NCBI RefSeq assembly: GCF_937892565.1
Contig: NZ_CALAHQ010000023.1
Coordinates: forward strand, 62,001-126,000
DNA length: 64,000 nucleotides
DNA from: an uncultured Roseicyclus sp.
GTDB lineage: Bacteria; Pseudomonadota; Alphaproteobacteria; Rhodobacterales; Rhodobacteraceae
Reading direction: 5' to 3'
The stretch's first letter is position 1. Each line of letters begins with the position of its first letter. Positions 51,699 through 60,792 of the stretch are shown in pieces. The translations under genes and the position numbers were made by a program. The notes under the pieces were generated by a model, which did no database searches, had not been told where the DNA came from, and saw only the letters and a list, made by a program, of their open reading frames with translations.

Positions 51699-53554
51699 TC
51701 TGCCGCCTGCGTGTCGGTGTCGGTGTCGGTGCCCAGAAACCCGCCCGATTGCCGTGCCCAGAAACCGGCATAAAGCCCGGCCTTGGCCAAAAGCTCGGCG
51801 TGGCTGCCCGCTTCGGCGATGCGCCCGTCATCAAGCACCACGATACGGTCCATCTGGGCGATGGTGGACAGTCGGTGCGCGATGGCGATGACAGTCTTGC
51901 CCTCCATCACGCGGTAGAGCGTATCCTGAATGGCGGCCTCGACCTCGCTGTCCAGCGCGGCTGTCGCTTCGTCCAGCACAAGGATGGGCGCATCCTTGAG
52001 GATCACGCGCGCAAGCGTCACGCGCTGGCGTTGCCCGCCCGACAGCTTGACGCCGCGTTCGCCCACATGTGCATCATAGCCCCGCCGGCCCTGCGGGTCT
52101 TGGAGACCCACGATGAAATCATGCGCCTCTGCCCGTTGGGCGGCGGCGATCATCTGGTCCTCGGTGGCATCGGGGCGGCCATACAGGATGTTGTCGCGCA
52201 CCGAGCGATGCAACAGGCTTGAATCCTGCTGCACCATCCCGATTTCGAGGCGCAGACTGTCTTGGGTGATGGTGCGGATATCTTGCCCGTCGATCAGGAT
52301 ACGACCGGTTTCCAGATCGTAGAAACGCAACAACAGCTTCACCAGCGTCGATTTCCCCGCCCCCGAGCGTCCGATCAGGCCCAGCTTTTCACCCGGCCTG
52401 ATCGCAAGATCGAGCCTGTCCAACCCGCCCGCCCCGCGCCCATAATGATGGCTGACCGCATCAAAGCGGACCTCGCCCGCCGCCATGACCAGGGGCTTGG
52501 CATCGGGCGCGTCGGTCAGGGCGATGGGTTCGGTGATGGTCTCCATCCCTTCGGCGACCACACCAAGCGACCGGAACAGGTTCGACACCGCCCACATGAT
52601 CCATGCGGTCATGCCGTTCAACCTGAGCGTCAGCGCCGAGGCCGCAGCCACCGCGCCCACCGAGGCCGCGCCTTGCGCCCAAAGCCAGATGGACCAGCCC
52701 ACCACAGCCACGACCAGAAACCCGTTCAGCGTGGTCAGCACCACATCCATGATCGAATACAGCCGCATCTCGCGGGCAAAGGTTTCGCGGGTTTCCTCGA
52801 TCGCCTCTTTTGCATAGGCCAGTTCGCGGTCGTGATGGGCAAAGAGCTTGACCGAATGAATGTTGGTGTAGCTGTCCACCACCCGCCCCGTGGTCATGGA
52901 GCGCGCATCCGCGCTGGCCTTGGAGGCGGGACCGACGCGGGTGATCGTCCAGCGCATCAACAGCCCGTAGAACGCAAACCAGATCAGCAGCGGGATGGCC
53001 AGCCGTGGATCTGCCTCGGCCAGCAAGATCGCCGCGCCAACCAGATAGGCCAAGGCAAAGGTCACGGCATCGAACACCTGAAAGATGGCATCGCCCGCGC
53101 TGGTGGGGGTTTGCATGATCCGGTTGGCGATGCGCCCCGCAAAATCGTTTTCGAACCAACCGACCGATTGGCGGAGCACCTGCCGATGCGCCCGCCAGCG
53201 GATCAGCGCGCCAAATTGCGGCAAGATGGCGTTGTTCAACAGCGCCACATTCAGCCCTTGCAGCAGCGGGCGCAGCGTCAGCATGAAGACCGCAGCCAAG
53301 ATCAGTTCGACACCATGGCGGGCCAGAACCTCAGGCGGTGGGCCGTTCGACAACAGATCGATCACCCGACCCATGTACCAGATCAGGCCCACCTCGATGG
53401 CCGCAACCAGTATCGACGATATAGCGGTTATGGCAAACAAACCGCGGAACGGCCGGGAATATGAAGCCAGAAACGCCCAAAGCCGCCGCGGTGGCGCGTC
53501 GGTGTCGGCATAGGCCGTGTAGGGATCGACCAAGGTTTCGAAAAAGCGGAACAT
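51695..53554 (-). CDS. ABC exporter subunit (permease-ATPase fusion), first of a pair
   Basis: The 619-aa half-transporter starts MFRFFETLVDPY (ATG at 53554) and has a six-helix membrane domain and an ATPase with IGRSGAGKSTLVKLLL, LSGGQRQRVTLAR, ILVLDEATAALDSE and IAIAHRLSTI. All catalytic motifs are intact, unlike heterodimers with one dead site. The C-terminus is a short Thr-Asp repeat (TDTDTDT) encoded by a simple six-base DNA repeat. It overlaps the downstream partner by 4 bases. Confidence 0.92.
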   Translation of the reverse strand: MFRFFETLVDPYTAYADTDAPPRRLWAFLASYSRPFRGLFAITAISSILVAAIEVGLIWYMGRVIDLLSNGPPPEVLARHGVELILAAVFMLTLRPLLQGLNVALLNNAILPQFGALIRWRAHRQVLRQSVGWFENDFAGRIANRIMQTPTSAGDAIFQVFDAVTFALAYLVGAAILLAEADPRLAIPLLIWFAFYGLLMRWTITRVGPASKASADARSMTTGRVVDSYTNIHSVKLFAHHDRELAYAKEAIEETRETFAREMRLYSIMDVVLTTLNGFLVVAVVGWSIWLWAQGAASVGAVAAASALTLRLNGMTAWIMWAVSNLFRSLGVVAEGMETITEPIALTDAPDAKPLVMAAGEVRFDAVSHHYGRGAGGLDRLDLAIRPGEKLGLIGRSGAGKSTLVKLLLRFYDLETGRILIDGQDIRTITQDSLRLEIGMVQQDSSLLHRSVRDNILYGRPDATEDQMIAAAQRAEAHDFIVGLQDPQGRRGYDAHVGERGVKLSGGQRQRVTLARVILKDAPILVLDEATAALDSEVEAAIQDTLYRVMEGKTVIAIAHRLSTIAQMDRIVVLDDGRIAEAGSHAELLAKAGLYAGFWARQSGGFLGTDTDTDTQAAE

Positions 53555-53596
53555 GCGGATATCTCGGGTTCGCTGACCTGTCATATAGGCCGCGCC

Positions 53597-54175
53597 TTAC
53601 AAAAAGACCATCGCCCCCGAAGCCCCCAGCCCCGCGGCCATGATCCGTGCAAACAGGCGCCATGCATTGGGCGTGGTCAGCAACAGTGCCAGAAGCGAAC
53701 CCGCCAGGCTCCAGAACAGGCAGACAAAGAGATTGAGGCCCGAAAACGCCATGGCCAGCCGCACGCCTTCGGCCGATGGCGCAAGCCCCGCCCCATAGCC
53801 AGAGGCCGCCGCCAAGGCCACCGCCCAAAGCTTGGCATTGACCGCCTGAAACAGCGCGCCTTGGGTCACGCTGAAGGGCCGCGCATCCGCATCAGCCATC
53901 CCCTTGGCCGAAGATCGCCACAGCGATATCGCCATCCAGCCGATCCAGAGTGCCGCGGCCAGTTTCAACCCCAGTTGCACCGCGGGGGCCGCCGCCACCA
54001 AGGCGCCGATGCCCAGCCCGGTCAGACCGGCGACGACACCCACACCCAACACCACACCCGCCACATGCGGCAGGGTCGCGCGAAAGCCAAAGCGCGCGCC
54101 CGATGCGGTCAGCAAGATGACATTCGGGCCGGGGCTGAACAGGCCAAGAAAGACGAAAGCGTAAAGCGGGTCCAT
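53597..54175 (-). CDS. LysE-family amino acid exporter
   Basis: The 192-aa protein has six hydrophobic segments and the LysE/RhtB signature near the N-terminus (FLGLFSPGPNVILLTASGARFGFRATLPHVAGVVLGV). The middle has KLAAALWIGWMAISLWRSS and a loop before TQGALFQAVNAKLWAVALA. Family members export lysine, homoserine, threonine or related compounds. The ATG at 54175 is preceded by CGGAG; an upstream TTG at 54190 is less likely. It stands alone between the ABC pair and the CCA gene. Confidence 0.9.
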   Translation of the reverse strand: MDPLYAFVFLGLFSPGPNVILLTASGARFGFRATLPHVAGVVLGVGVVAGLTGLGIGALVAAAPAVQLGLKLAAALWIGWMAISLWRSSAKGMADADARPFSVTQGALFQAVNAKLWAVALAAASGYGAGLAPSAEGVRLAMAFSGLNLFVCLFWSLAGSLLALLLTTPNAWRLFARIMAAGLGASGAMVFL

Positions 54176-54258
54176 CCGATGCTCCGGCAAGGAATGGCGG
54201 GAAGGGAAGGACAGGCCCCGGGAATGTCAAGCGCCTACGCCCGGTGGCGATGACGCAT

Positions 54259-54290
54259 GCCTCCGGCGGGAGTATTTCAGAAGCAAGGAT
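54259..54290. repeat. Conserved intergenic motif of Rhodobacterales type
   Basis: GCCTCCGGCGGGAGTATTT followed by an A/G-rich tail lies between lysE and the CCA gene. It can fold (CTCC-GGCG-GGAG). From memory, near-identical motifs recur downstream of genes in many Rhodobacteraceae genomes. I saw no other copy in this window. Confidence 0.4.
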
Positions 54291-54302
54291 GCGCACAAGC
54301 GC

Positions 54303-55454
54303 CTAGTCGAGACGGCGCAAAAGCGCGTCGCGGTCCAGCGCAAAGCCCGAAGCGATCCAGTCGGTCTCGAGTGATGTCAGCGCCTGACCCAGTGCTGCAC
54401 CCTGAAGCTTTGGCATCAGATCAGCGGGCTTGATCGGAAAGACGGCCGCCGCCCCGCGCGCGATGGCGGCCCGGGTGCCAGGCGCGGGCGGGGTTTCGAA
54501 CAGGGCGGCCCGCAACGCCATGATGTCCCACGCCATGTCAGCCCCATGGGCATAGGCCAATGCATCGGGCGGGGTGGCGCTGGCCATGCCGGCATTCAAG
54601 ATCGCCAAGCGCTGACGCTGGGCATTTGACAGGCGCAGCTGGTCGGCCACATGCGCCCCGCCCAAAGCCGCCAGACGGCGGATCGGGTCGGGCGGCGCAT
54701 CCTCGAGCGCGATGAGCAGCGGCAACAGCCGCGCATCGGCGCCGGGCAAGGCATGCGCCAGAACGCCCGATTGCGCCATGGCGGCAATCGCGGGTGCCGG
54801 ATCGGGTGCGGCCAGCAGCTTTGTCATCTCGGCGCCGATCCGTTCGCGCGACAGGCCGGCGATGCCTTCGGCGAGCGCCGCACAGGCGGCCAGACCATCG
54901 GGATCGATCCCGCCCGCCGGATCGGCATACCAGGCGTGAAAGCGGAAGAATCGCAAGATGCGCAGGTAATCCTCGGTGATGCGGTCGGCGGGCGCGCCGA
55001 TGAAGCGAAGCCGCCGCGCCGCAAGATCGGCCAGACCTTGCCCCGTGGGGTCAATCACCGCGCCATCGGCGGTGGCGTATAGCGCGTTCATCGTGAAATC
55101 GCGGCGCGCGGCGTCCTGATCCAATCGGTCGGTAAAGGCGACGGTGGCGCGCCGGCCATCGGTGGCAATATCGCGCCGCAGCGTCGTGATCTCATAGGGG
55201 CGATGATCCGCGATCAGCGTCACGGTGCCATGTGCGATCCCGGTCGGCACCGCCTTGATCCCGGCGGCCTTGGCCAGGGCCATCACACGGTCGGGGTGAG
55301 CATCGGTGGTGATGTCGATATCCTCGACCGGGGCACCGATCAGCCCGTTGCGCACACAGCCGCCGACAAACCACGCGCCGTGCCCGCCCGCCCGCAACAG
55401 GGCCATCACGCTGCGGCTGCCCGGGGCGGCCAGCCAATCGGCGGCCAGCATCAT
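54303..55454 (-). CDS. CCA tRNA nucleotidyltransferase / poly(A) polymerase family
   Basis: The 383-aa protein adds or repairs the CCA end of tRNA. It has the nucleotidyltransferase start GGHGAWFVGGCVRNGLIGAPVEDIDITTDAHP with the catalytic DID acids and PYEITTLRRDIATDGRRATVAF. The template region includes LDQDAARRDFTMNALYATADGAVIDPTGQGLADLAARRLRFIGAP and RITEDYLRILRFFRFHA. Its start overlaps the NUDIX stop by 4 bases. A poly(A) polymerase role cannot be excluded, but alphaproteobacteria usually have one such enzyme, the CCA transferase. Confidence 0.94.
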   Translation of the reverse strand: MMLAADWLAAPGSRSVMALLRAGGHGAWFVGGCVRNGLIGAPVEDIDITTDAHPDRVMALAKAAGIKAVPTGIAHGTVTLIADHRPYEITTLRRDIATDGRRATVAFTDRLDQDAARRDFTMNALYATADGAVIDPTGQGLADLAARRLRFIGAPADRITEDYLRILRFFRFHAWYADPAGGIDPDGLAACAALAEGIAGLSRERIGAEMTKLLAAPDPAPAIAAMAQSGVLAHALPGADARLLPLLIALEDAPPDPIRRLAALGGAHVADQLRLSNAQRQRLAILNAGMASATPPDALAYAHGADMAWDIMALRAALFETPPAPGTRAAIARGAAAVFPIKPADLMPKLQGAALGQALTSLETDWIASGFALDRDALLRRLD

Positions 55455-56044
55455 GGGACCACCCGATCAGCCATGGATTTGAGAATGCGCGCCGTGGCGC
55501 CCCAGATGTAATAGGGGCCAAAGGGCACCACGAAATAGCGCCGCCGGATGCCACGCCAACGGCGCCCTTCGATCCGGTAACGGGCCGGGTCCATGAGATG
55601 GCTGAGCGGCACACGAAACACTTCCGCCACCTCGCCCGCCTCGGGTTGGGGGATGAAATCACGTTCGATGCGAGCAATAACTGGAATAATGGAATAACCA
55701 GTTACAGTCTCGTGAATGGGCAGATCGCCCAACACCCGGACGCTGTCGGGGTCAAGCCCGACCTCTTCGCGTGCCTCGCGCAGGGCGGCGGCGGCGGGGC
55801 TTGCATCGCCCTTGTCGATCTTGCCGCCTGGCAGGGCGATCTGGCCGGGATGATGTTGCAGATGCGAGGCGCGCTTGGTCAAGATGACGTGGTCGGCCAG
55901 CACACCGATCAAGACCGCCGCGGGCTTGAGCACGCGCCCTGGCGGCAGCGTGATTTCAGGGTTGAGATCGTAATCCGACGAGGGCCGCGGCGGGACCGCA
56001 GCAAGCGCATCGATCAGCCGGTCAAGATCAAGCGGGCGCGCCAT
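55451..56044 (-). CDS. NUDIX CoA pyrophosphatase
   Basis: The 197-aa enzyme should split CoA and acyl-CoA into phosphopantetheine and ADP. It has the CoA-specific upstream signature LTKRASHLQHHPGQIALPGG and a NUDIX box GGKIDKGDASPAAAALREAREEVGL in which two usual Glu are Asp. The rest (GDLPIHETVTGYSIIPVIARI, EVFRVPLSHLMDPARY, YFVVPFGPYYIWGATARIL) is typical. The ATG at 56044 overlaps the hslO end by 17 bases, so hslO, this gene and CCA form one unit. Confidence 0.92.
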   Translation of the reverse strand: MARPLDLDRLIDALAAVPPRPSSDYDLNPEITLPPGRVLKPAAVLIGVLADHVILTKRASHLQHHPGQIALPGGKIDKGDASPAAAALREAREEVGLDPDSVRVLGDLPIHETVTGYSIIPVIARIERDFIPQPEAGEVAEVFRVPLSHLMDPARYRIEGRRWRGIRRRYFVVPFGPYYIWGATARILKSMADRVVP

Positions 56045-57038
56045 CACCCTCATCCGGGTCACTGACCGCCTCGAACCCCAAGGTGCGCGGATCGAAATCG
56101 TAATGCGCGCCGCAAAACTGGCAATCGGCCGTCACCCGACCCTCGGGGGTGGTCATGTGGCGGATGTCGCGGGCCGAATAGATCGACAGCGAGGTGCGCA
56201 CCCGGTCGGCAGAGCAGGTGCAGCCGAATTGCACCGGCAGCGCGTCGAACACGCGCGGACCCTCCTCGTGAAAAAGCCGCAGCAACAGGTCGGTGGGCGC
56301 GACATGGGGGCCGACCAGTTCCAGCGCTTCGGCGGTGTCGAGCAAGATATTGGCGCGGGTCCAGTTTTCCCCCTCATCTTCGTCCAGAAGATCGGCGGCG
56401 GCCAGCAAACCGCCCTCGCCCGTGGCGCCTTCGGCCATCAGCGGCGAGGCTTTGGGCATGTGTTGCAACATCACGCCACCGCCGCGCCAGACCGGGGCTG
56501 TGCCGGGCGCGCGGCTTTCCCCAAAGCTGAGCTTGAAGCGCGTGGGCAGTTGTTCGGACTGGGCAAAATAGGCCTCGGCACAGGCCGAGAGCGACCCACC
56601 GGCCAAAGGTGTGAACCCCTGATAGGGGGCCGTGCCCTGCCCTTGATCGAGCAAGACGGCGAAATAGCCATTCCCGATCTGGCCAAAGGGATCGGCACCC
56701 GGCACAAGGCGATCCTTGTCATAGCTGGCATAGGCGCGGATGCGGCCCGGCGTGCCGTCATCGGCGGGGGCATAGAAATCGGTGGCGATCAGACGCAGCG
56801 GACCATCGCCGCGCACCTGAAGCGACAGCTTCCAGCGCAGCTTGATGGTCTGGCCGATCATCGCCGTCAAAAGCACCGCCTCGACCACCATCGCCTCGAC
56901 CTCGGGGGGGTAGCTGTGCTGAGCCAGAACGCGGTTGAGTGTCTGATCCAGCCGGGCCACCCGGCCACGGATGTCGGAGCGGTCAAGCTGGAATGGCAAC
57001 ACGGTGTCGTCCCAAGCTAATCTGGTCGTCAAGGTCAT
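56028..57038 (-). CDS. hslO: Hsp33 redox-regulated chaperone
   Basis: HslO protects proteins during oxidative stress; disulfide formation activates it. The 336-aa protein has the N-terminal domain (LAQHSYPPEVEAMVVEAVLLTAMIGQTIKLRWKLSLQVRGDGPLRLIATDFYA), PYQGFTPLAG and SEQLPTRFKLSFG. The C-terminal zinc site is CTC in FGCTCSADRVRTSL and CQFC in TADCQFCGAHYDFD. The ATG at 57038 gives the standard start; upstream frame is not conserved-looking. It diverges from the glycosyltransferase gene. Confidence 0.95.
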   Translation of the reverse strand: MTLTTRLAWDDTVLPFQLDRSDIRGRVARLDQTLNRVLAQHSYPPEVEAMVVEAVLLTAMIGQTIKLRWKLSLQVRGDGPLRLIATDFYAPADDGTPGRIRAYASYDKDRLVPGADPFGQIGNGYFAVLLDQGQGTAPYQGFTPLAGGSLSACAEAYFAQSEQLPTRFKLSFGESRAPGTAPVWRGGGVMLQHMPKASPLMAEGATGEGGLLAAADLLDEDEGENWTRANILLDTAEALELVGPHVAPTDLLLRLFHEEGPRVFDALPVQFGCTCSADRVRTSLSIYSARDIRHMTTPEGRVTADCQFCGAHYDFDPRTLGFEAVSDPDEGDGAPA

Positions 57039-57182
57039 GGCGGGCTGTCCTGTTGTGCGGGCGCTGGGTTCCATATAGGCGCGCGGGCCGCAATCCCAAA
57101 TCGGCCTGAAAACTGCATTGCCTTGCCTTGGGGTCAGCATCAGAAAGGATTTATCGAAAGTCTAAACATGGTATCTTTGGTC

Positions 57183-58433
57183 ATGCGTATCTTGTTCGTG
57201 CATCAGAATTTTCCGGGCCAATACCGCGAGTTGTTGCAGTATTTGCTGGCGCAAGGCGGGCACCAGATCGTCTTTTTGACGCAGCGCAAGGGCGTGCCCC
57301 CGGTCAAGGGCGCGCAGATCGTGGACTATGCCCCGCATCACACACCCGACGAAAGCGCCTATGCGCCCACGAAATACTGGGAGGAATGCGTCGGCAACGG
57401 GCTGGGCGCCAGTTTCGCGGCGCAAAGGCTGCACGCCGACGGGTTCGTGCCCGATGTGATCCTTGGCCATGTGGGCTGGGGCGAACTGACCTTTCTCAAG
57501 CAGGTCTGGCCGAACACCCCGATCATCGGGTTTTTCGAGTATTTCTTTCTGGCGCATGGCGGGTCGGTCGGTTTCGATCCGGAATTTCCCGCATCCGAGC
57601 ATGCGCCGTTTTTGATACATGCGCGCAATGCGGTAAACTTTGCCAACATCCAGACGGTCGATCTGGGACAGTCGCCCACCTGTTTCCAGCGCGACACCTA
57701 TCCGGTCAGCTTCCACGACAAGATCTATGTATGCCATGACGGCATCCGCACCGACCAGCTGCGGCCGAACCCGCAAGCCCGGGTGCCGCTCAACCGGCTG
57801 GGCCGCGCCGTCACGCGCGAGGATGAGATCTTCACCTACATGGCGCGCAACATGGAACCCGTGCGCGGCTTTCACAAATTCATGCGTGCCTTGCCCCGGA
57901 TTCTGGCCGAACGCCCCAAGGCGCGCGTGCTGATCATCGGGGGCAACGAAGTATCCTATGGCAAGCCAAGCGATGCGGCGGGGGGATACCGTGCGGAACT
58001 GGAACGCGAAATCCACGATCAGGTCGATTGGACCCGCGTGCATTTTCTGGGCAAGGTGCCCTATGGCGCCTATCAGCAGATCATTCAGGTCAGCCGATGC
58101 CACATTTATCTGACCGTGCCTTTCGTGCTGTCGTGGTCCAGCATGGAGGCGATGTCGATGGGGGCAACCATCGTGGCCTCGGATACGGCCCCGGTGCGCG
58201 AGGTGATGCGCCATGGTCAGACCGCGATGCTGGTGGATTTCCACGATCACGCCGCACTGGCCCGACAGGTGATCGAGGTGCTGGAACGGCCCGGGGATTT
58301 CGCCCATCTGGGCGTGGCCGCGCGCCAGCACATGATCGATGCCTATGATTTCGAGCGGTGCTGCCTGCCCGAGCATATCGCGCGCATCAACAGCGTGCTG
58401 CCGCGCGCCAAGGCCATCGCCCTGCCACGTTGA
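57183..58433 (+). CDS. GT4 glycosyltransferase (exopolysaccharide type)
   Basis: The 416-aa protein starts MRILFVHQNFPGQYRELLQYLLAQGGHQIVFLTQ and has the GT-B two-domain layout. The C-terminal half shows RVLIIGGNEVSYG, VHFLGKVPYGAYQQIIQVSRCHIYLTVPFVLSWSSMEAMSMGATIVASDTAPVREVM, where the EAMSMGA segment is the nucleotide-sugar binding loop of GT4 enzymes. It resembles ExpC-like exopolysaccharide transferases. An ATG five codons upstream (57168) is an alternative. Its neighbours export and supply sugars for surface polysaccharide. Confidence 0.88.
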   Translation: MRILFVHQNFPGQYRELLQYLLAQGGHQIVFLTQRKGVPPVKGAQIVDYAPHHTPDESAYAPTKYWEECVGNGLGASFAAQRLHADGFVPDVILGHVGWGELTFLKQVWPNTPIIGFFEYFFLAHGGSVGFDPEFPASEHAPFLIHARNAVNFANIQTVDLGQSPTCFQRDTYPVSFHDKIYVCHDGIRTDQLRPNPQARVPLNRLGRAVTREDEIFTYMARNMEPVRGFHKFMRALPRILAERPKARVLIIGGNEVSYGKPSDAAGGYRAELEREIHDQVDWTRVHFLGKVPYGAYQQIIQVSRCHIYLTVPFVLSWSSMEAMSMGATIVASDTAPVREVMRHGQTAMLVDFHDHAALARQVIEVLERPGDFAHLGVAARQHMIDAYDFERCCLPEHIARINSVLPRAKAIALPR

Positions 58434-58439
58434 CGCGGG

Positions 58440-59564
58440 TCAATTCGCAAGGTTCGCGGACTGGTTGGCCAAACCGAACACCGCACCCACCAGACCAAAG
58501 ATCGTCTGGGCCGAGGTGATCGGGCTTTCCGTGACCAGCACCAGATCGCCATGCGCGATGTGGAAATTGCGTGCGCTGAACAGCCCGTCGGCCGAGGTCA
58601 GATCAAGGGTGAACACCACCCGCGCCTGCCCCGGCCCGGACCCGTCGGGGCGCAGCGCGCCTTGGGGGTATTCCCGCAAGATCAGAATGCCGCCCGGATT
58701 GCCCCGCCGGCTTTCCACACCCCCGATGATCGCGATGGCATCCAGCGCGCTGGGGTTGTCTTGCGTAAAGGGATGCTGGCTTTGCCGACCGGCCGCGCCG
58801 AGCGACAGGAAATAGCGCCGATCCTCGTCGATCAGCACCTGATCGCCGCCGACAAGCCGGGTGTCGAGCGCGGGGTCGGCATAAAGCCGGGCAACCGAGG
58901 TGCCAAAGATATCACCGCCCCGGATCAACCGGACCTGCGGATTGACAAGCCCGGCGCGCACCCCGCCGCCCGCTGCAATCAGGTTCAGCACCGAAAAATC
59001 GGCATCCGGCATCGCATAGGCGCCGGGCGCACCAACGCCCCCGACCAGATCGACGGAATTCGTCGGCCCTTCGACCATCGCAAGCTGCACCTGAGAGGCG
59101 GGGATCACGCGGTCGATATCTTGTTGCAAGACCTCGCGCGCCGCTTGCACCGTCATGCCCGCAAGCACAACATTTCCGACATATGGCAAGAATACCGTGC
59201 CATCGGGGGCCACGTCCAATGCGCTGATCTGAACCACGCGCTGACCGGCAGGGGACAAAAGCGAGCTTTCGTTGCTGTCCCAGATCGTGATTTCCAGCGT
59301 ATCGCCGGCGGCGATCACATGCGCGCGGGCCCCACGGCTGGCGGGGATCCAGCCAAGATGTTGTTCGCCCACCCGCGGCCAATTGGCCAACTCTGCCAGA
59401 AAGGTCCGGGTCACGGGATGCACCGCAAAATCGGCTGTCTCGCCTTGTGCGACCGACAAGATCTCGCGCTCGACCGCGGCGCCGCGCGGCAGGCCCGCAC
59501 AGCCCGCCAGAACAAGGGCTGCGATGAGCCCGCCCATCAGGCGGCGGATACGATTCTGTGGCAT
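58440..59564 (-). CDS. Polysaccharide export outer-membrane lipoprotein (Wza-like)
   Basis: The 374-aa protein has a lipobox LAGC (Cys22) and then the PES region (VIAAGDTLEITIWDSNESSLLSPAGQRVVQISALDVAPDGTVFLPYVGNVVLAGMTVQAAREVLQ). After it come two SLBB-like units (VVGGVGAPGAYAMPDADFSVLNLIAAGGGV, FLSLGAAGRQSQHPFTQDNPSALDAIAIIGG). It should form the outer-membrane pore of an exopolysaccharide or capsule exporter. ATG at 59564 with AGGG upstream is preferred over GTG at 59570. The inner-membrane Wzc/Wzy partners are not in this window. Confidence 0.92.
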   Translation of the reverse strand: MPQNRIRRLMGGLIAALVLAGCAGLPRGAAVEREILSVAQGETADFAVHPVTRTFLAELANWPRVGEQHLGWIPASRGARAHVIAAGDTLEITIWDSNESSLLSPAGQRVVQISALDVAPDGTVFLPYVGNVVLAGMTVQAAREVLQQDIDRVIPASQVQLAMVEGPTNSVDLVGGVGAPGAYAMPDADFSVLNLIAAGGGVRAGLVNPQVRLIRGGDIFGTSVARLYADPALDTRLVGGDQVLIDEDRRYFLSLGAAGRQSQHPFTQDNPSALDAIAIIGGVESRRGNPGGILILREYPQGALRPDGSGPGQARVVFTLDLTSADGLFSARNFHIAHGDLVLVTESPITSAQTIFGLVGAVFGLANQSANLAN

Positions 59565-59570
59565 CTGCAC

Positions 59571-59778
59571 CCTATCGACACGGTCGCAACCTGTTTACCC
59601 GGCCCGATCACAAGGTCAACTTTGGTTTTTTGACATCCAAAGATTACCAAAAGAACCAAAGGCAACAGGCAAAACAACCTGGCCGATACAGTTTTTTCAC
59701 GCATCGCGCGGCATCTTTGCCTTGAACCGATGGGGCAAAGCGTGATTGCGTCCCCAAAAGGCAATCAGATCCGGCAAC
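59571..59778. other. AT-rich divergent gap between the export lipoprotein and galE
   Basis: This gap is richer in A+T than its surroundings. It holds an 8-base inverted repeat (CTTTGGTT at 59620-59627, AACCAAAG at 59654-59661) with an extra CCAAAG between the arms, which looks like an operator. No ORF is convincing. Both surface-polysaccharide transcription units may be controlled here. Confidence 0.4.
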
Positions 59779-60792
59779 ATGACATCTCGCATTCTCTTGA
59801 CCGGTGGGGCGGGCTATATCGGGTCGCACACCTATGTCGCGCTTTGCGCGGCCGGGCATGAGGTTGTCATCCTTGACAATTTCGCCAATGCGCGGCGGTC
59901 GGTGCCCGAAAGGCTGGAACAGATCACTGGCCGCCCTGTCCGCGTGATCACGGGCGATGTGCGCGATGGTGCGATGCTTGATGCCGCCTTTGCGCGGCAC
60001 GGCTTTGATGCGGTGGTGCATTTCGCGGCGCTCAAGGCCGTGGGCGAAAGCATGACCAGACCGCTCGATTATTTCGATGTGAATGTGGGCGGTCTGACCA
60101 CAGTGTTGCAAGCGATGGAGCGCGCCGGGTGTCGGCGGCTGGTGTTTTCATCTTCGGCAACTGTCTACGGCGTGCCTGATGAAACCCCCACACCCGAGAT
60201 CGCCGAATTGCGCGCGATGAACCCCTATGGGCAGACAAAGATCATCGGCGAGCAGATGCTGGGCTGGCTGCAACAGGCCGACCCGCGCTGGGCGGTGGGC
60301 ATCTTGCGCTATTTCAACCCAGCCGGCGCGCATGCTTCCGCGCTGATTGGCGAAGATCCGCGTGATATTCCCAACAATCTGATGCCCTATGTCGCCAGGG
60401 TCGCGCTGGGCGCATTGGACCGCATCGCGGTTTTTGGCGACGATTACGACACCCCCGACGGCACCGGGGTGCGCGATTACATCCATGTCGAGGATCTTGC
60501 GCGCGGGCATGTCTTGTCGCTGGCGCGGCTTGTGGGCAGCGGCATGGGCCATGTCGTCAATCTGGGCACCGGGCGCGGTCATTCGGTGCTGGAGGTGATC
60601 GCCGCCTATCAGCGCGCCTGCAACCGCCACCTGCCCCATGTCATCATCGACCGGCGCGCGGGCGATGTGCCGATCTATGTGGCGCGCGCCGACAAGGCGG
60701 CCGAGGTTCTGGGGTTTCGCACCGAAAAGACGCTTGATGAGATGTGCGCAAGCTCATGGCAGTGGGTGTCGACGGCCGAGGGTCTGACATGA
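59779..60792 (+). CDS. galE: UDP-glucose 4-epimerase
   Basis: GalE interconverts UDP-glucose and UDP-galactose. The 337-aa protein has the Rossmann start ILLTGGAGYIGSHTYVALCAAGHEVVILDNFANARR, catalytic Ser/Tyr/Lys in VFSSSATVYG and NPYGQTKIIGEQML, YFNPAGAHASALIGEDP, and the YDTPDGTGVRDYIHVEDLARGH segment characteristic of GalE. The start is ATG at 59779. It overlaps the next epimerase gene by 4 bases. Confidence 0.96.
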   Translation: MTSRILLTGGAGYIGSHTYVALCAAGHEVVILDNFANARRSVPERLEQITGRPVRVITGDVRDGAMLDAAFARHGFDAVVHFAALKAVGESMTRPLDYFDVNVGGLTTVLQAMERAGCRRLVFSSSATVYGVPDETPTPEIAELRAMNPYGQTKIIGEQMLGWLQQADPRWAVGILRYFNPAGAHASALIGEDPRDIPNNLMPYVARVALGALDRIAVFGDDYDTPDGTGVRDYIHVEDLARGHVLSLARLVGSGMGHVVNLGTGRGHSVLEVIAAYQRACNRHLPHVIIDRRAGDVPIYVARADKAAEVLGFRTEKTLDEMCASSWQWVSTAEGLT

